Shown here piece by piece: positions 34,182 through 42,710 of a stretch of DNA of 64,000 nt; the first letter of the stretch is position 1; each line of letters opens with the position of its first letter. The stretch is from UBA11524 sp963642705 (GTDB taxonomy: Bacteria; Bacillota; Clostridia; Christensenellales; Aristaeellaceae): positions 1 to 64,000 of the forward strand of contig CAVIHU010000010.1 in assembly GCA_963642705.1 (NCBI GenBank), read 5' to 3'. Below the pieces are notes generated by a model, which was given only the letters and a program-made list of their open reading frames with translations, was not told the DNA's origin and searched no databases. A program made the translations under genes and the position numbers.

Positions 34182-35527
34182 GCAGGCAGAGGATTGCTCT
34201 TTCTGACCACTTTACGTATACCCGTCTGTTCCGGTTCGTGCTGCCGTCTGTCGTAATGATGGTATTCACATCGATTTACGGCGTGGTGGACGGACTTTTC
34301 GTGTCGAACTATGCCGGCAAAACGGCGTTTGCGGCCATCAACCTGATTATGCCGTTCCTGATCATACTGGGCAGCTTCGGCTTCATGCTGGGCACCGGCG
34401 GCACGGCGCTCGTTTCGCGCATCATGGGCGAGGGCAAAAAGGAGCTCGCGAACCGTTATTTCTCGATGATTGTACTCTTCGCCGTTGTGCTGGGCGCGAT
34501 CCTGACGGCGATTGGGCTGCTGACGGTGCGTCCTGTTGCCGTGATGCTCGGCGCGACGGAAGCAATGATTGACGATTGCGTCCTTTACGGGCGGATTGTC
34601 GCGGCCTTCATCATCCCGTTCATGCTGCAGAACATGTTCCAGTCCTTCCTGATTGCGGCGGAAAAGCCGAAGCTGGGTCTGCTGGCGACAGTGCTTGCAG
34701 GCGTAACGAACATGGTGCTGGACTGGCTGTTTGTCGGCGTGATGGGCGGCGGCGTGGCAGGCGCGGCGATTGCGACAGGCATCAGCCAGTCTGTCGGCGG
34801 ACTGCTGCCGCTGATGTATTTTGTGATGCCGAACAAGAGTCTGCTGCGGCTGGGCTGGGCGAAGTTCGAGGCGCGTCCGCTGATTCAGGCAAGCTGGAAC
34901 GGCTCGTCGGAGCTGATGAGCAACGTTTCCGCCTCCCTCATCAGCGCGCTGTACAACTTCCAGCTGATGAAATACTTCGGTGAGGACGGCGTATCGGCAT
35001 ACGGCGTCGTCATGTACGTGCAGTTCATCTTTGTCGCCATTCATTTCGGCTATGCGGTCGGCTCCGCACCGATCGTCAGCTACCATTACGGCGCAAGGAA
35101 TCATCCTGAGCTGCGCGGGCTGCTGAAAAAGAGCATGATCATCATGGGCGTGCTGGATGCGGTCATGTTTGCCGCCGCCATTCTTCTGGCACCGGTACTC
35201 GCAAAAATTTTCGTCGGCTATGACGCGGCGCTTTGCACCCTGACGGAAAACGCCTTCCACATCTACGCGTTCTCCTTCCTGCTGGCGGGCTTCAACATCT
35301 ATGCCTCGTCCTTCTTCACGGCGCTGAACAACGGCGGCGTATCCGCAGCAATTTCCTTCCTGCGCACGCTGATTTTCCAGACGGCATCGGTGCTGATTCT
35401 GCCGCTGATTCTCGGTGCGGACGGACTTTGGTGTGCTGCGACCTCCGCGGAGGTGCTCGCTTTCTTCGTGTCGATGACGTTCCTGATTGCGCTCAGGAAG
35501 AAATATCACTATTTTGAGAACACCTGA
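34178..35527 (+). CDS. MATE family efflux transporter
   Basis: A 449-residue multidrug/toxin extrusion transporter with about 12 membrane helices. It has the MATE opening LFRFVLPSVVMMVFTSIYGVVDGLFVSNYAGKTAFAAINL and a second-half repeat with GYAVGSAPIVSYHYGARN. It exports organic cations or drugs by Na+ or H+ antiport. The ATG overlaps the marR stop by four bases, indicating translational coupling and ligand-controlled expression. The inducing compound cannot be told from sequence. Confidence 0.93.
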   Translation: MSRQRIALSDHFTYTRLFRFVLPSVVMMVFTSIYGVVDGLFVSNYAGKTAFAAINLIMPFLIILGSFGFMLGTGGTALVSRIMGEGKKELANRYFSMIVLFAVVLGAILTAIGLLTVRPVAVMLGATEAMIDDCVLYGRIVAAFIIPFMLQNMFQSFLIAAEKPKLGLLATVLAGVTNMVLDWLFVGVMGGGVAGAAIATGISQSVGGLLPLMYFVMPNKSLLRLGWAKFEARPLIQASWNGSSELMSNVSASLISALYNFQLMKYFGEDGVSAYGVVMYVQFIFVAIHFGYAVGSAPIVSYHYGARNHPELRGLLKKSMIIMGVLDAVMFAAAILLAPVLAKIFVGYDAALCTLTENAFHIYAFSFLLAGFNIYASSFFTALNNGGVSAAISFLRTLIFQTASVLILPLILGADGLWCAATSAEVLAFFVSMTFLIALRKKYHYFENT

Positions 35528-35546
35528 TTCAGAAGGACACAGGGCT

Positions 35547-36176
35547 ATGGCAAAGCTATATTTTCGCTATGGCGCGATGGGCTCGAGCAAAACCGCAAAC
35601 GCCATCATGGTGCAGTACAACTACGAGGAACGCGGACAGCGCGTGCTGATGCTCAAGCCGCGCCTGGACAACCGTGACGGTGCGCTGACCATCCGCTCGC
35701 GCTGCGGGCTGGAAACGACCTGCCGCTACATCGAGGACATCACCGAAGCAGACGCCGAATGCTATGACTGCGTCATCGTTGATGAGGCGCAGTTCCTGAC
35801 GAAGGCGCAGGTGGCTCTGCTCGTGCGTATTGTCGATGACTGCAATGTGCCGGTCATCGCCTACGGACTTCGGGCTGACTTCCGGAACAACCTGTTTGAG
35901 GGCAGTCAGTGGCTGCTGGCATGGGCGGACACCATCGAGGAAATCAAGACCATCTGCTGGTGCGGCAGAAAGGCGCTCTGCAACGCGCGCGTCGTCAACG
36001 GGCGTGTCGTGAAGGACGGCGAACAGGTGCTGCTCGGCGGCAGCGGCCAGTACGTCAGCCTTTGCCGGAAGCATTTCAATCTGGGCATGCTGTCGGCGGA
36101 GAAAAAAAATCAGGGCAGCATCGCACGATTCGGCGGCACCGCTGAATTGTACGATATTACCCGAGAAATTTTTTAA
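35547..36176 (+). CDS. tdk: Thymidine kinase (type II)
   Basis: A 209-residue type II thymidine kinase, which phosphorylates thymidine in salvage. It starts MAKLYFRYGAMGSSKTANAIMV (P-loop). VIVDEAQFL is the Walker B/lasso base, and YGLRADFRNNLFEGSQWLLAWAD is the conserved core. A zinc site is formed by CWCGRKALCNAR and CRKHFNL. I start at ATG 35547 with AAGGAC upstream. A 20-residue longer form overlaps the MATE gene. It lies 19 bases after the MATE stop and may be co-transcribed. Confidence 0.94.
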   Translation: MAKLYFRYGAMGSSKTANAIMVQYNYEERGQRVLMLKPRLDNRDGALTIRSRCGLETTCRYIEDITEADAECYDCVIVDEAQFLTKAQVALLVRIVDDCNVPVIAYGLRADFRNNLFEGSQWLLAWADTIEEIKTICWCGRKALCNARVVNGRVVKDGEQVLLGGSGQYVSLCRKHFNLGMLSAEKKNQGSIARFGGTAELYDITREIF

Positions 36177-36256
36177 AATCCTGTTTCATCCACGCGAAAA
36201 GCGGGTATACTGACGGGGTGAGGAAATCAATCACACAATGACAGGAGGAAACGGAC

Positions 36257-36799
36257 ATGACTGATTTGAAGGGAACGAAGACCGAAAAGAACCTGATGGA
36301 AGCATTCGCGGGCGAATCCATGGCTCGCAATAAGTACACATATTTCGCATCGAAGGCGCGCAAGGACGGCTATGAGCAGATCGCCGACCTGTTCGAGGCA
36401 ACTGCCGCGAATGAAAAGGAGCACGCCAAGATGTGGTTCAAGCTCCTGGAGGGCGGCAGCATTCAGGATACCGCGACGAACCTGCGTCATGCCGCCGAAG
36501 GCGAAAACGCCGAGTGGACGGACATGTACGCGCGGATGGCGGAGGAGGCCGATGCAGAGGGCTTCCATGACATCGCACGGAAGTTCCGCATGGTCGGCGC
36601 TATCGAGAAGGCGCACGAGGAGCGTTATCGCCGCCTGCTCAGCAACGTCGAGGGCGATCTCGTGTTCTCCAAGGACGGCGACGTCATCTGGGAATGCGCC
36701 AACTGCGGCCACATTGTCGTCGGCAAGAAGGCGCCGGCGGTCTGCCCGGTCTGCAATCATCCGCAGAGCTACTTCATGGTGCATGCGGAAAACTACTGA
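36257..36799 (+). CDS. rbr: Rubrerythrin
   Basis: A 180-residue rubrerythrin, a peroxide-reducing di-iron protein of anaerobes. The N-terminal ferritin-like domain has EAFAGESMARNKYTYFA, NEKEHAKMWFK, ARMAEEADAEGF and EKAHEERY (Glu/His ligands). The C-terminal rubredoxin-like domain has WECANCGHIVVG ... CPVCNHPQSYF (two CxxC pairs for one iron). AGGAGG precedes ATG 36257. It supports an anaerobic, oxidant-exposed lifestyle. A hairpin terminator follows. Confidence 0.96.
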   Translation: MTDLKGTKTEKNLMEAFAGESMARNKYTYFASKARKDGYEQIADLFEATAANEKEHAKMWFKLLEGGSIQDTATNLRHAAEGENAEWTDMYARMAEEADAEGFHDIARKFRMVGAIEKAHEERYRRLLSNVEGDLVFSKDGDVIWECANCGHIVVGKKAPAVCPVCNHPQSYFMVHAENY

Positions 36800-36822
36800 T
36801 TGACCCTGCAAGAGCATAAGGA

Positions 36823-36862
36823 AGCGCCCTGCGGCACCGTTTAAACGGCATCGCAGGGCGCT
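36823..36862 (+). terminator. Hairpin after rubrerythrin
   Basis: AGCGCCCTGCG / CGCAGGGCGCT, a perfect 11-bp stem. The T-run after it is weak (GTTCTGTT). Confidence 0.65.
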
Positions 36863-36870
36863 GTTCTGTT

Positions 36871-36923
36871 AAGGCAATACCGCGCAATTCAGTGTAGCGC
36901 CTCATTTGAGCGGCGTTGCCTTA
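36871..36923. repeat. Dispersed hairpin element, two-armed copy
   Basis: GGCAATACCGCGCAA (36873-36887) pairs with TTTGAGCGGCGTTGCC (36905-36920). The right end supplies the stop codon of the minus-strand gene at 36921. Confidence 0.7.
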
Positions 36924-37505
36924 TACCCAGTTTTCGTTTTTTTCGCGGAGGTCCTCCGACAGAGATTCCTCCGACAGAGATTCCTCTGATGGAGCATCTT
37001 CCGATGAGAAAATCTGCGGGGCAGGCGCTTCTGCAGCGTCTTCGGGAACCTCGATGGTCGGTGCTTCAGCCGTGCAGGGGCATTCGCATTCTTCATCGGG
37101 CGCACCGGGCTCGCAGGTGCAGGGCGTGCCGTCATCCGTGGCGGTTTCCTCAGGCGTGTCCATCGTCGGCACTTGCGATTCGGCAGCCTCGCGTTCCGCA
37201 CGGCAGTCCATTTCCTCCAGCTGATGCCGGAGCTCTGAACGCTGTTCGGGCGTCAGCTTCGTGATGTCGATTTCGCCGCGCTTGATGAGGTCGTCGCAGA
37301 ATTCCTGCAGGCAGCGCTTGATGTCATCGGCGGCAGGCTGACCGCTGCGGACAGCCTCCTGCCCCTTCTCGACCCACTTGCGTGCCAATTCTCCGCCTTT
37401 TTCGGTGCACAGGCGTGCAACATCGCTGCCCTTTTCAATCAGGCTTGCCGCCGCACCGACGGTGCCGTACAAAACATCCTTCAAAATCTGATCAATTCCA
37501 GCCAT
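36921..37505 (-). CDS. Helical small protein with acidic repeat tail, unknown function
   Basis: A 194-residue protein that I do not recognise. The N-terminal half is amphipathic helix (ILKDVLYGTVGAAASLIEKGSDVA, then KWVEKGQEAVRSG), somewhat like phasin- or apolipoprotein-type surface-binding helices. Next come LTPEQRSELRHQLEEM, a Cys pair region (CTCEPGAPDEECECPC) and a Ser/Glu tail with the tandem repeat SEESLSEESLSED. AAAGGAG precedes ATG 37505. It is last in a row of small minus-strand genes (37605, 37995, 38282) downstream of asnS. Confidence 0.6.
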   Translation of the reverse strand: MAGIDQILKDVLYGTVGAAASLIEKGSDVARLCTEKGGELARKWVEKGQEAVRSGQPAADDIKRCLQEFCDDLIKRGEIDITKLTPEQRSELRHQLEEMDCRAEREAAESQVPTMDTPEETATDDGTPCTCEPGAPDEECECPCTAEAPTIEVPEDAAEAPAPQIFSSEDAPSEESLSEESLSEDLREKNENWV

Positions 37506-37604
37506 TCATGTCACTCCTTTCGTCCCTTCGGACAAATTCAGTATACGACATTTTTTCTGTGAAACGCAAGCGAAACAGATTAGAATTTGCTAAGGAATGG
37601 ATGA

Positions 37605-37964
37605 TCAGAAGTCGAAATCATCGGGCATGTCGTCGCTGAACAGGCCTTCGTGGTCAAACTCGGTGCGGCTGCCGAACAGCTCCGGCGAGGTCGTGCCGAG
37701 CAATCGCTCATCATCGCCGAAATGGCGGACAGAGCCGTCCCAGCTTTCATTTGAGCGGAAGAGGACGTCGCCCGATGCGTCGCGCGTCGTGAACGAGCCC
37801 GGAATTACGCCCTCATCCGTGCGCCCGAGATATTCGCCGTCTTTGCCGTAATGCAGGCGCGTGCCGGGCAGAATGCCCTCGATGCTTTCGCCGATGACCT
37901 CGCCCCTGTTGTTATAGTGCACGATGCTGCCGGTGACGGTGCGTCTGCTGCGGTAGTTGCTCAT
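37605..37964 (-). CDS. Small repeat protein, unknown function
   Basis: A 119-residue protein built of about four beta-type repeats of 20-25 residues: GSIVHYNNRGEVIGESIEG, TRLHYGKDGEYLGRTDEG, SFTTRDASGDVLFRSNES and SVRHFGDDERLLGTTSPE. The pattern (aromatic)-x-x-x-G-x-(hydrophobic)-x-G-x-S resembles short beta-hairpin repeats of the YD/MORN/WG kind, but I cannot assign a family. The tail is acidic (DDMPDDFDF). No signal peptide is present. It lies among other small unknown genes on the same strand. Confidence 0.6.
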   Translation of the reverse strand: MSNYRSRRTVTGSIVHYNNRGEVIGESIEGILPGTRLHYGKDGEYLGRTDEGVIPGSFTTRDASGDVLFRSNESWDGSVRHFGDDERLLGTTSPELFGSRTEFDHEGLFSDDMPDDFDF

Positions 37965-37994
37965 AGGATCCCTCCATGAAAAGCAGGTATTGCC

Positions 37995-38237
37995 TTAATG
38001 GTTGCTGCCGAAGAGCCCCTGCACGGCGTTCAGGACGCTTTTAGCGCTCTCGATGCCCTTATCCAGGTTCAGCTTTGCCTTCACGCCTTCCACCACGGCG
38101 TTGATCTGGTCGTCGGGCAGGTCAATGCCCAGCTTGCTTTCGAGCACCTTCACAGGGCTGCTCAGGAACTCCTGAATCAGCTTCTCGTTGCCGTTCAGCG
38201 CCTCGGTAACCTTCTTGATGATTTTTTCCAGATCCAT
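37995..38237 (-). CDS. Small helical conserved protein, unknown function
   Basis: An 80-residue protein: MDLEKIIKKVTEALNGNEKLIQEFLSSP, then LESKLGIDLPDDQINAVVEGVKAKLNLD. The turn GIDLPDDQI followed by VVEGVKAK recurs, from memory, in short uncharacterised proteins of Clostridia, and the layout recalls Nif11-type helical leaders without a core peptide. A GGAGGAG-type site precedes ATG 38237. It is part of the minus-strand small-gene cluster after asnS. Confidence 0.65.
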   Translation of the reverse strand: MDLEKIIKKVTEALNGNEKLIQEFLSSPVKVLESKLGIDLPDDQINAVVEGVKAKLNLDKGIESAKSVLNAVQGLFGSNH

Positions 38238-38281
38238 TTGTTGCTCTCCTCCTTAACCGCTTTCTTCGCGGCAAATCTTCA

Positions 38282-38869
38282 TTATTCTGTAAGCGTCAGC
38301 AGACCGGCAATCGCCCGCAGGGACGCGCTGTCCATCCGCGGTGCGGCAAGCACGTAGACGGCCTCCTCGCCCTGTGCGTGCAGGCGGATCGCGTCCGCAC
38401 TGTCCATGCGGACGGTGCGCAGCCCTGCCATGGTCGGTCCGAGCGAGGATGAAATGCGGTAGTCTCCCTTTTCCAGCAGGGAAAGCGCCCGAGCCGGATA
38501 GATGCTGGTCAGCGTGATCTGCACCTCGTCCGATGCCTGATACGTCAGCGTCAGCATGCGTGCGTATCCGTCCTCATAGGCGACATCCTGCACAAGCCCC
38601 GCCAGCAGCGTCATGGATGAGCCGGACGTCAGCGCGGGCGCAGGAAAGGCGGACAGAAGGTCAGTCAGCGCAGAAGCGTCCGTGATGAACTGTATGTCCG
38701 AGGTCTCCGTCAGCAGCGGCTGATCCTGCTTTGGCGTGACGGTTGACGCTGCTTCATCCTCCTGCGGCTGACCGACAATGACGGCAATGTAGAACACGAT
38801 CATCAGCACAACGGCGAGCAGAATCGTCAGCACGCGGCGGATAATCGTTTTCCAGCTGCTTCTTGCGAT
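38282..38869 (-). CDS. Membrane-anchored protein, unknown function, unusual start
   Basis: A single-pass protein (LTILLAVVLMIVFYIAVIVG) with an outside domain of about 150 residues and no motif I recognise. Start problem: the first standard start in frame is GTG 38833. The only good Shine-Dalgarno, AAGGAGGG (38884-38877, overlapping the asnS stop), is 44 bases away. It is exactly eight bases from an in-frame ATC at 38869, which would give the basic N-terminus ARSSWKTIIRRV expected before the helix. I report the longer form (195 residues). The conventional GTG start gives 183. Confidence 0.6.
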   Translation of the reverse strand: MARSSWKTIIRRVLTILLAVVLMIVFYIAVIVGQPQEDEAASTVTPKQDQPLLTETSDIQFITDASALTDLLSAFPAPALTSGSSMTLLAGLVQDVAYEDGYARMLTLTYQASDEVQITLTSIYPARALSLLEKGDYRISSSLGPTMAGLRTVRMDSADAIRLHAQGEEAVYVLAAPRMDSASLRAIAGLLTLTE

Positions 38870-38882
38870 GGAGAATCCCTCC

Positions 38883-40253
38883 TTAGAAATCGCAGTTCAT
38901 GGGCGTGCGTGCGTACGGGATGACGTCGCGGATGTTGTCCACACCGGTGAGGTAAATCAGCAGGCGCTCAAAGCCCATGCCGAAGCCGGAATGCGTACAT
39001 CCGCCGTAGCGGCGCAGGTTGACATACCAGTACATGGCTTCCTTGGAGATGTGCAGCGCGTCCATGCGCTCGGTCAGCCTGTCCATGCGTGTTTCGCGCT
39101 GGGAGCCGCCCATCAGCTCGCCCGCGCCGGGCACGAGCAGGTCAACTGCGGCAACGGTCCTGCCGTCGTCGTTCTGATACATGTAGAACGCCTTGATGTC
39201 CTTCGGCCAGTCATAGACGAAAACGGGGCTGTGGAAGTATTCCTCCGTCAGGTACTTCTCGTGCTCCTTCGCGGTGTCCTCGCCGTACTTCGGCTCAAAC
39301 TGGAAGCGATCCTTCACCTTGCGCAGGATGGTGATCGCCTCGTCATGCGTGATGCGCGCCGCGCCGGTGACCGCCAGATGATTCAGCTTATCCAGCAGAC
39401 CGCCGCCGGTGAACTTGTCCAGGAATTCCAGCTCGTCCGGACACTTCTCCAGCACCGTCCTGACGATGTGCTTCAGGAAATCCTCCTCGATGTCCATCAG
39501 CTGATGAATGTCGCAGAAGGCGATTTCCGGCTCGATCATCCAGAACTCGGCGGCATGCGTCTTGGTGTTGCTGTTCTCTGCGCGGAAGGTCGGACCGAAG
39601 GTGTATACCTTGCTGAACGCCATCGCGAACGTCTCCGCCTCAAGCTGACCGGTCACCGCCAGCGAGGTCGGCTTGCCGAAGAAGTCGTTGCTGCCGTCCT
39701 TCTGCTCCTGCGGCGGAAGGGTCGTGACGGTGAAGGTGTTGCCCGCGCCCTCGGCATCATTGGCGGTAATCAGCGGCGTATGCACATAGAGGTAGCCGCG
39801 GTCCTGAAAATACGTGTGAATGGCCATGCTCGCGACGCTGCGGATGCGGAAAACTGCCTGGAACAGGCGCGTGCGCGGACGCAGATAAGCGATTTCGCGC
39901 AGATACTCCACGCTGTGGCGCTTGGGCTGAAGCGGATAATCCTCCGGGCAGTCGCCCTCGAGGGTGATGGAAACCGCCTGCACCTCGGGCGTCGTGGGAT
40001 CCTTATAGGACGGCACGACCTTGCCGGTCACGGTGATCGCCGCGCCGACATGCAGGGTCTGGATGGCCGCGTAATCCGTGATGGTGCTGTCATAGACGAC
40101 CTGCGGATTTTTGAAGCAGGTGCCGTCAAAGAAGTCGATGAAGCCCATGCTTTTCTGCTTGCGGTGATTGCGGATCCAGCCCTGAAGCGTGACGGTCTCA
40201 CCCTGAAGCTCGTTCAGGCGCTCTTTCAGCTCGCGCGTGGTCATTACGTTCAT
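38883..40253 (-). CDS. asnS: Asparagine--tRNA ligase
   Basis: Class IIb aminoacyl-tRNA synthetase of 456 residues. The N-terminal OB-fold anticodon-binding domain has VTLQGWIRNHRKQKSMGFIDFFDGT. The catalytic domain has motif 2 FGPTFRAENSNTKTHAAEFWMIEPEIAF and motif 3 GFGMGFERLLIYLTGVDNIRDVIPY. The THAAEFWM sequence is typical of AsnRS rather than AspRS. AAGGAC precedes ATG 40253. An ATG three codons later is also possible. The 247-base leader upstream holds a duplicated repeat. I saw no T-box there. Confidence 0.95.
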   Translation of the reverse strand: MNVMTTRELKERLNELQGETVTLQGWIRNHRKQKSMGFIDFFDGTCFKNPQVVYDSTITDYAAIQTLHVGAAITVTGKVVPSYKDPTTPEVQAVSITLEGDCPEDYPLQPKRHSVEYLREIAYLRPRTRLFQAVFRIRSVASMAIHTYFQDRGYLYVHTPLITANDAEGAGNTFTVTTLPPQEQKDGSNDFFGKPTSLAVTGQLEAETFAMAFSKVYTFGPTFRAENSNTKTHAAEFWMIEPEIAFCDIHQLMDIEEDFLKHIVRTVLEKCPDELEFLDKFTGGGLLDKLNHLAVTGAARITHDEAITILRKVKDRFQFEPKYGEDTAKEHEKYLTEEYFHSPVFVYDWPKDIKAFYMYQNDDGRTVAAVDLLVPGAGELMGGSQRETRMDRLTERMDALHISKEAMYWYVNLRRYGGCTHSGFGMGFERLLIYLTGVDNIRDVIPYARTPMNCDF

Positions 40254-40344
40254 GATGATTGTCCTTCTTTCTGTTTCCGGCGTCCTTGCCGGGGGATTGT
40301 TTTGTTTAAGGAAAATTTTTAACCTTGCTTTATAGCTCAAGTGT

Positions 40345-40500
40345 GGAAAAGTGCACTGTGAAGGGGTTTAACGAAAACGGACGAAGTCCGCGAGCGCAAA
40401 GCCCCCGAAATGCCGCTTTCCAAACCCACTTCGGAAAAGTGCACTGTGAAGGGGGGTTAACGAAAACGGACGAAGTCCGCGGCCGGAAAGCCTCCCTTGG
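40345..40500. repeat. Two direct copies of an 88-bp repeat
   Basis: GGAAAAGTGCACTGTGAAGGGG begins at 40345 and 40433. Each copy ends with the hairpin CGGACGAAGTCCGC. Related GGACGAAGTCC hairpins occur near 30290, 44480 and 44955, and a weaker one at about 13250. Confidence 0.8.
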
Positions 40501-40920
40501 TCACCTTCTCCTGACGGCGCCGAGCCGCTCTTCAATCTCGCGCAGGATTGCCCTTGTGCTGCCGTAGGTAAGCATGTTGATCGCCTCCCTGTACGGCAGG
40601 ACGTGCACGCCGAGCACCTGCGTGAGGTCGGCATTCGGCACCTGGTCGTGGTAGTGCGCCACAAACCAGCTGACGCGCTTCGTATCGCCGCCGGCGATGG
40701 GGTATTCATCCACAATCACCGGCTGCATCGTGTGCAGGATGGCGCAGATGCCTGTTTCCTCCCACACCTCGCGCAGCGCGGTCTCTGCGAGCGTTTCGCC
40801 GGGCTCGACGTGCCCCTTGGGCAGACCGACGCTGTTGTTCTTCTCCACGACGAGCACGTACCGGCGGATGCCGTCATCCTCGGTGTAAAGCACTGCTCCT
40901 GCCGATTCAATGCGTGCCAT
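40501..40920 (-). CDS. Nudix hydrolase
   Basis: A 139-residue Nudix pyrophosphohydrolase with the full box GHVEPGETLAETALREVWEETGI (GX5EX7REUXEEXGU) and the preceding VGLPK. The PKGHVEPGE context is like dinucleoside polyphosphate or house-cleaning hydrolases. The substrate is not determinable. ATG 40920 is nine bases after GGAGG. The start lies within the last codons of the aminotransferase gene (14-base overlap), so it is the last gene of a tightly coupled five-gene operon (43412-44290 down to here). Confidence 0.92.
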   Translation of the reverse strand: MARIESAGAVLYTEDDGIRRYVLVVEKNNSVGLPKGHVEPGETLAETALREVWEETGICAILHTMQPVIVDEYPIAGGDTKRVSWFVAHYHDQVPNADLTQVLGVHVLPYREAINMLTYGSTRAILREIEERLGAVRRR

Positions 40921-42085
40921 GCTCATCATCCTCCAATGCGGCTTTCAGTCGGTGGATGCCTTCGGTGATGAATCGGCGCGGACAGCCGATGTTGATGCGC
41001 AGGAAGCCGTCGCCGCAATCGCCGAAGAAGGTGCCCTCGGTGAGCTGCACGCCGTGCGCGAGCGTCCGCCGCATCAGCGTTTCGCAGTCAAAGCCGTACG
41101 CGCGCAGGTCGAGCCAGCCCAGATAGGTTGCCTCCAGCGGCGTCAGCACAGCACGGGGCAGCTCATGCGCGACCAGCTCCGCCAGATGCTTCCGATTGCC
41201 GTCAAGGTAGTGCAGCAGCCCATCCAGCCACGCGTCCCCGTGCTGATACGCGGCACGCGTGCCGACCAGCGCGAAGAGGTTGCCGCTGCGCACGCCTGCA
41301 CGCTCCATTTCGGCAGTGAGCTTCGCGCGGACATTTTCGTCCGGCACGAGCATCGCCGCCTGCTCCAGTCCGGCGAGGTTGAACGTCTTGCTTGCGGCGC
41401 ACAGGGCGATGACGTTTTCCTGCGAAAGCGAAAGCGCCGGGATGAATTCCGCCGGCTGATACACGAAATCGGCGTGAATCTCATCGGCAATCAGGAAGGC
41501 GCCGTAGCGCCTGAGCAGGGAAAGCAGCTGCAACAGCTCCTCCTTCGTCCATACGCGCGACACCGGATTGTGCGGACTGCAGAGCACCATCGCCTTCGCA
41601 CCGGCACGAAGCTGCGCTTCCACCGCGTCAAGATCCATGCTGTAGCGGCCGTCCTCACCGCGCCGGAGCGGCGCATCCATCATCGTACGTCCGGTCGCCT
41701 CAAGGGAAAAGCGGAACGGCCCATAGACAGGCGACTGGATGATGACGCCGTCGCCGGGCTGCGTCATTGCCAGCAGCGCCAGGCGGATGCCCGTCACAAC
41801 GCACGGAATCATCATGACCCATTCCGAAGGGACAGACAGATGATGCCGGCGCTGCCAGAAGTCCGTCAGGGCAGAGATGTCGTCGGGCAGCCGCTGCGTA
41901 TAGCCGTACGTCGGGTGAATGGCACGGCAGGCAAGCGCCTCCGAGATCTCCGGCGGGCTCGGGAAATCCATGTCCGCCACCCACAGCGGCAGGACGTCCG
42001 GCTTTTCCGTGCCGTCCCACTTCTCGCAGCGTGTGCCGCGGCGGTCGAGCCCTGCGTCAAAAAAGGCATCATCATACGTGTGCAT
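40907..42085 (-). CDS. PatB/MalY-type PLP-dependent cystathionine beta-lyase/aminotransferase
   Basis: A 392-residue fold-type I PLP enzyme of the MalY/PatB C-S lyase group. It opens with DRRGTRCEKWD ... LPLWVADMDFPSPPEI, diagnostic of this group. CSPHNPVSRVW and the PLP Lys in ALCAASKTFNLAGL follow. It likely cleaves cystathionine or cysteine conjugates to give homocysteine, pyruvate and ammonia. It overlaps the methyltransferase gene upstream and the Nudix gene downstream, each by 14 bases, which indicates translational coupling. Confidence 0.92.
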   Translation of the reverse strand: MHTYDDAFFDAGLDRRGTRCEKWDGTEKPDVLPLWVADMDFPSPPEISEALACRAIHPTYGYTQRLPDDISALTDFWQRRHHLSVPSEWVMMIPCVVTGIRLALLAMTQPGDGVIIQSPVYGPFRFSLEATGRTMMDAPLRRGEDGRYSMDLDAVEAQLRAGAKAMVLCSPHNPVSRVWTKEELLQLLSLLRRYGAFLIADEIHADFVYQPAEFIPALSLSQENVIALCAASKTFNLAGLEQAAMLVPDENVRAKLTAEMERAGVRSGNLFALVGTRAAYQHGDAWLDGLLHYLDGNRKHLAELVAHELPRAVLTPLEATYLGWLDLRAYGFDCETLMRRTLAHGVQLTEGTFFGDCGDGFLRINIGCPRRFITEGIHRLKAALEDDEHGTH

Positions 42086-42710
42086 CGGGAGATTCCTCCT
42101 GCGCGGTGATTTTTGATTCCGGCTGCACGGCGCGGAGCACCCAGAAGCCGCCGGATCTGGCGATTTTCTCGACCGAGCGGAACAGCGTCCGCAGGTATTT
42201 CATGCAGCTCTCGGCGCCCTGCTGCTTGCGGATGACGACATAGAGCGAGCCCTTGTCCGCCAGCGCGTCCGCAGATTCCTGCAGCATCCGGTAGACGATG
42301 GCCTTTCCCGCGCGAATGGGCGGATTCGTGATGATGAAGTCAAACTGCTGACCGGTCAGCGCTGCTAAGCCGTCCGACTCCACACATTCCGCCGTGATGC
42401 CGTTGCGCACAGCGTTGAAGCGGCACAGGTCGAGCGCACGGCGGTTGACATCCGCCATGGTGACGTGAACGTCAGGATACGCCTTTTTGACGGCAATGCC
42501 GACAGCGCCCCAGCCGCAGCCGAGGTCAAGCACCTCGCCGTAGAGCGGCGGCAGCGCGTCCAGCAGCAGCCGGGTGCCGTCGTCCAGCTCACCGCGCGAG
42601 AAAACGCCGGCATCCGTCATGCAGCTTACGGCACGTCCGCGGTACACGAAGGCGCATGGCTTCTGATTCGATTCACAGGACGGGTCGGCGGCAAAATACT
42701 GTTCAGCCAT
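42072..42710 (-). CDS. RsmC-like class I SAM-dependent methyltransferase
   Basis: A 212-residue methyltransferase of the MTS family (RsmC/RlmG type). Motifs: VFSRGELDDGTRLLLDAL, EVLDLGCGWGAVGIAV (SAM-binding motif I), VTMADVNRRALDL (motif II) and the catalytic IITNPPIRAGK (NPP[FIWY] for exocyclic N2-guanine methylation). It probably modifies rRNA. GGAGGA lies close before ATG 42710. It overlaps the rsuA-type gene upstream by eight bases and patB downstream. Confidence 0.92.
   Translation of the reverse strand: MAEQYFAADPSCESNQKPCAFVYRGRAVSCMTDAGVFSRGELDDGTRLLLDALPPLYGEVLDLGCGWGAVGIAVKKAYPDVHVTMADVNRRALDLCRFNAVRNGITAECVESDGLAALTGQQFDFIITNPPIRAGKAIVYRMLQESADALADKGSLYVVIRKQQGAESCMKYLRTLFRSVEKIARSGGFWVLRAVQPESKITAQEESPDAHV

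Noticed and set aside
40254..40500. T-box riboswitch before asnS
   Set aside because: The gap is filled by the duplicated 88-bp repeat. I could not find a T-box core or specifier loop.
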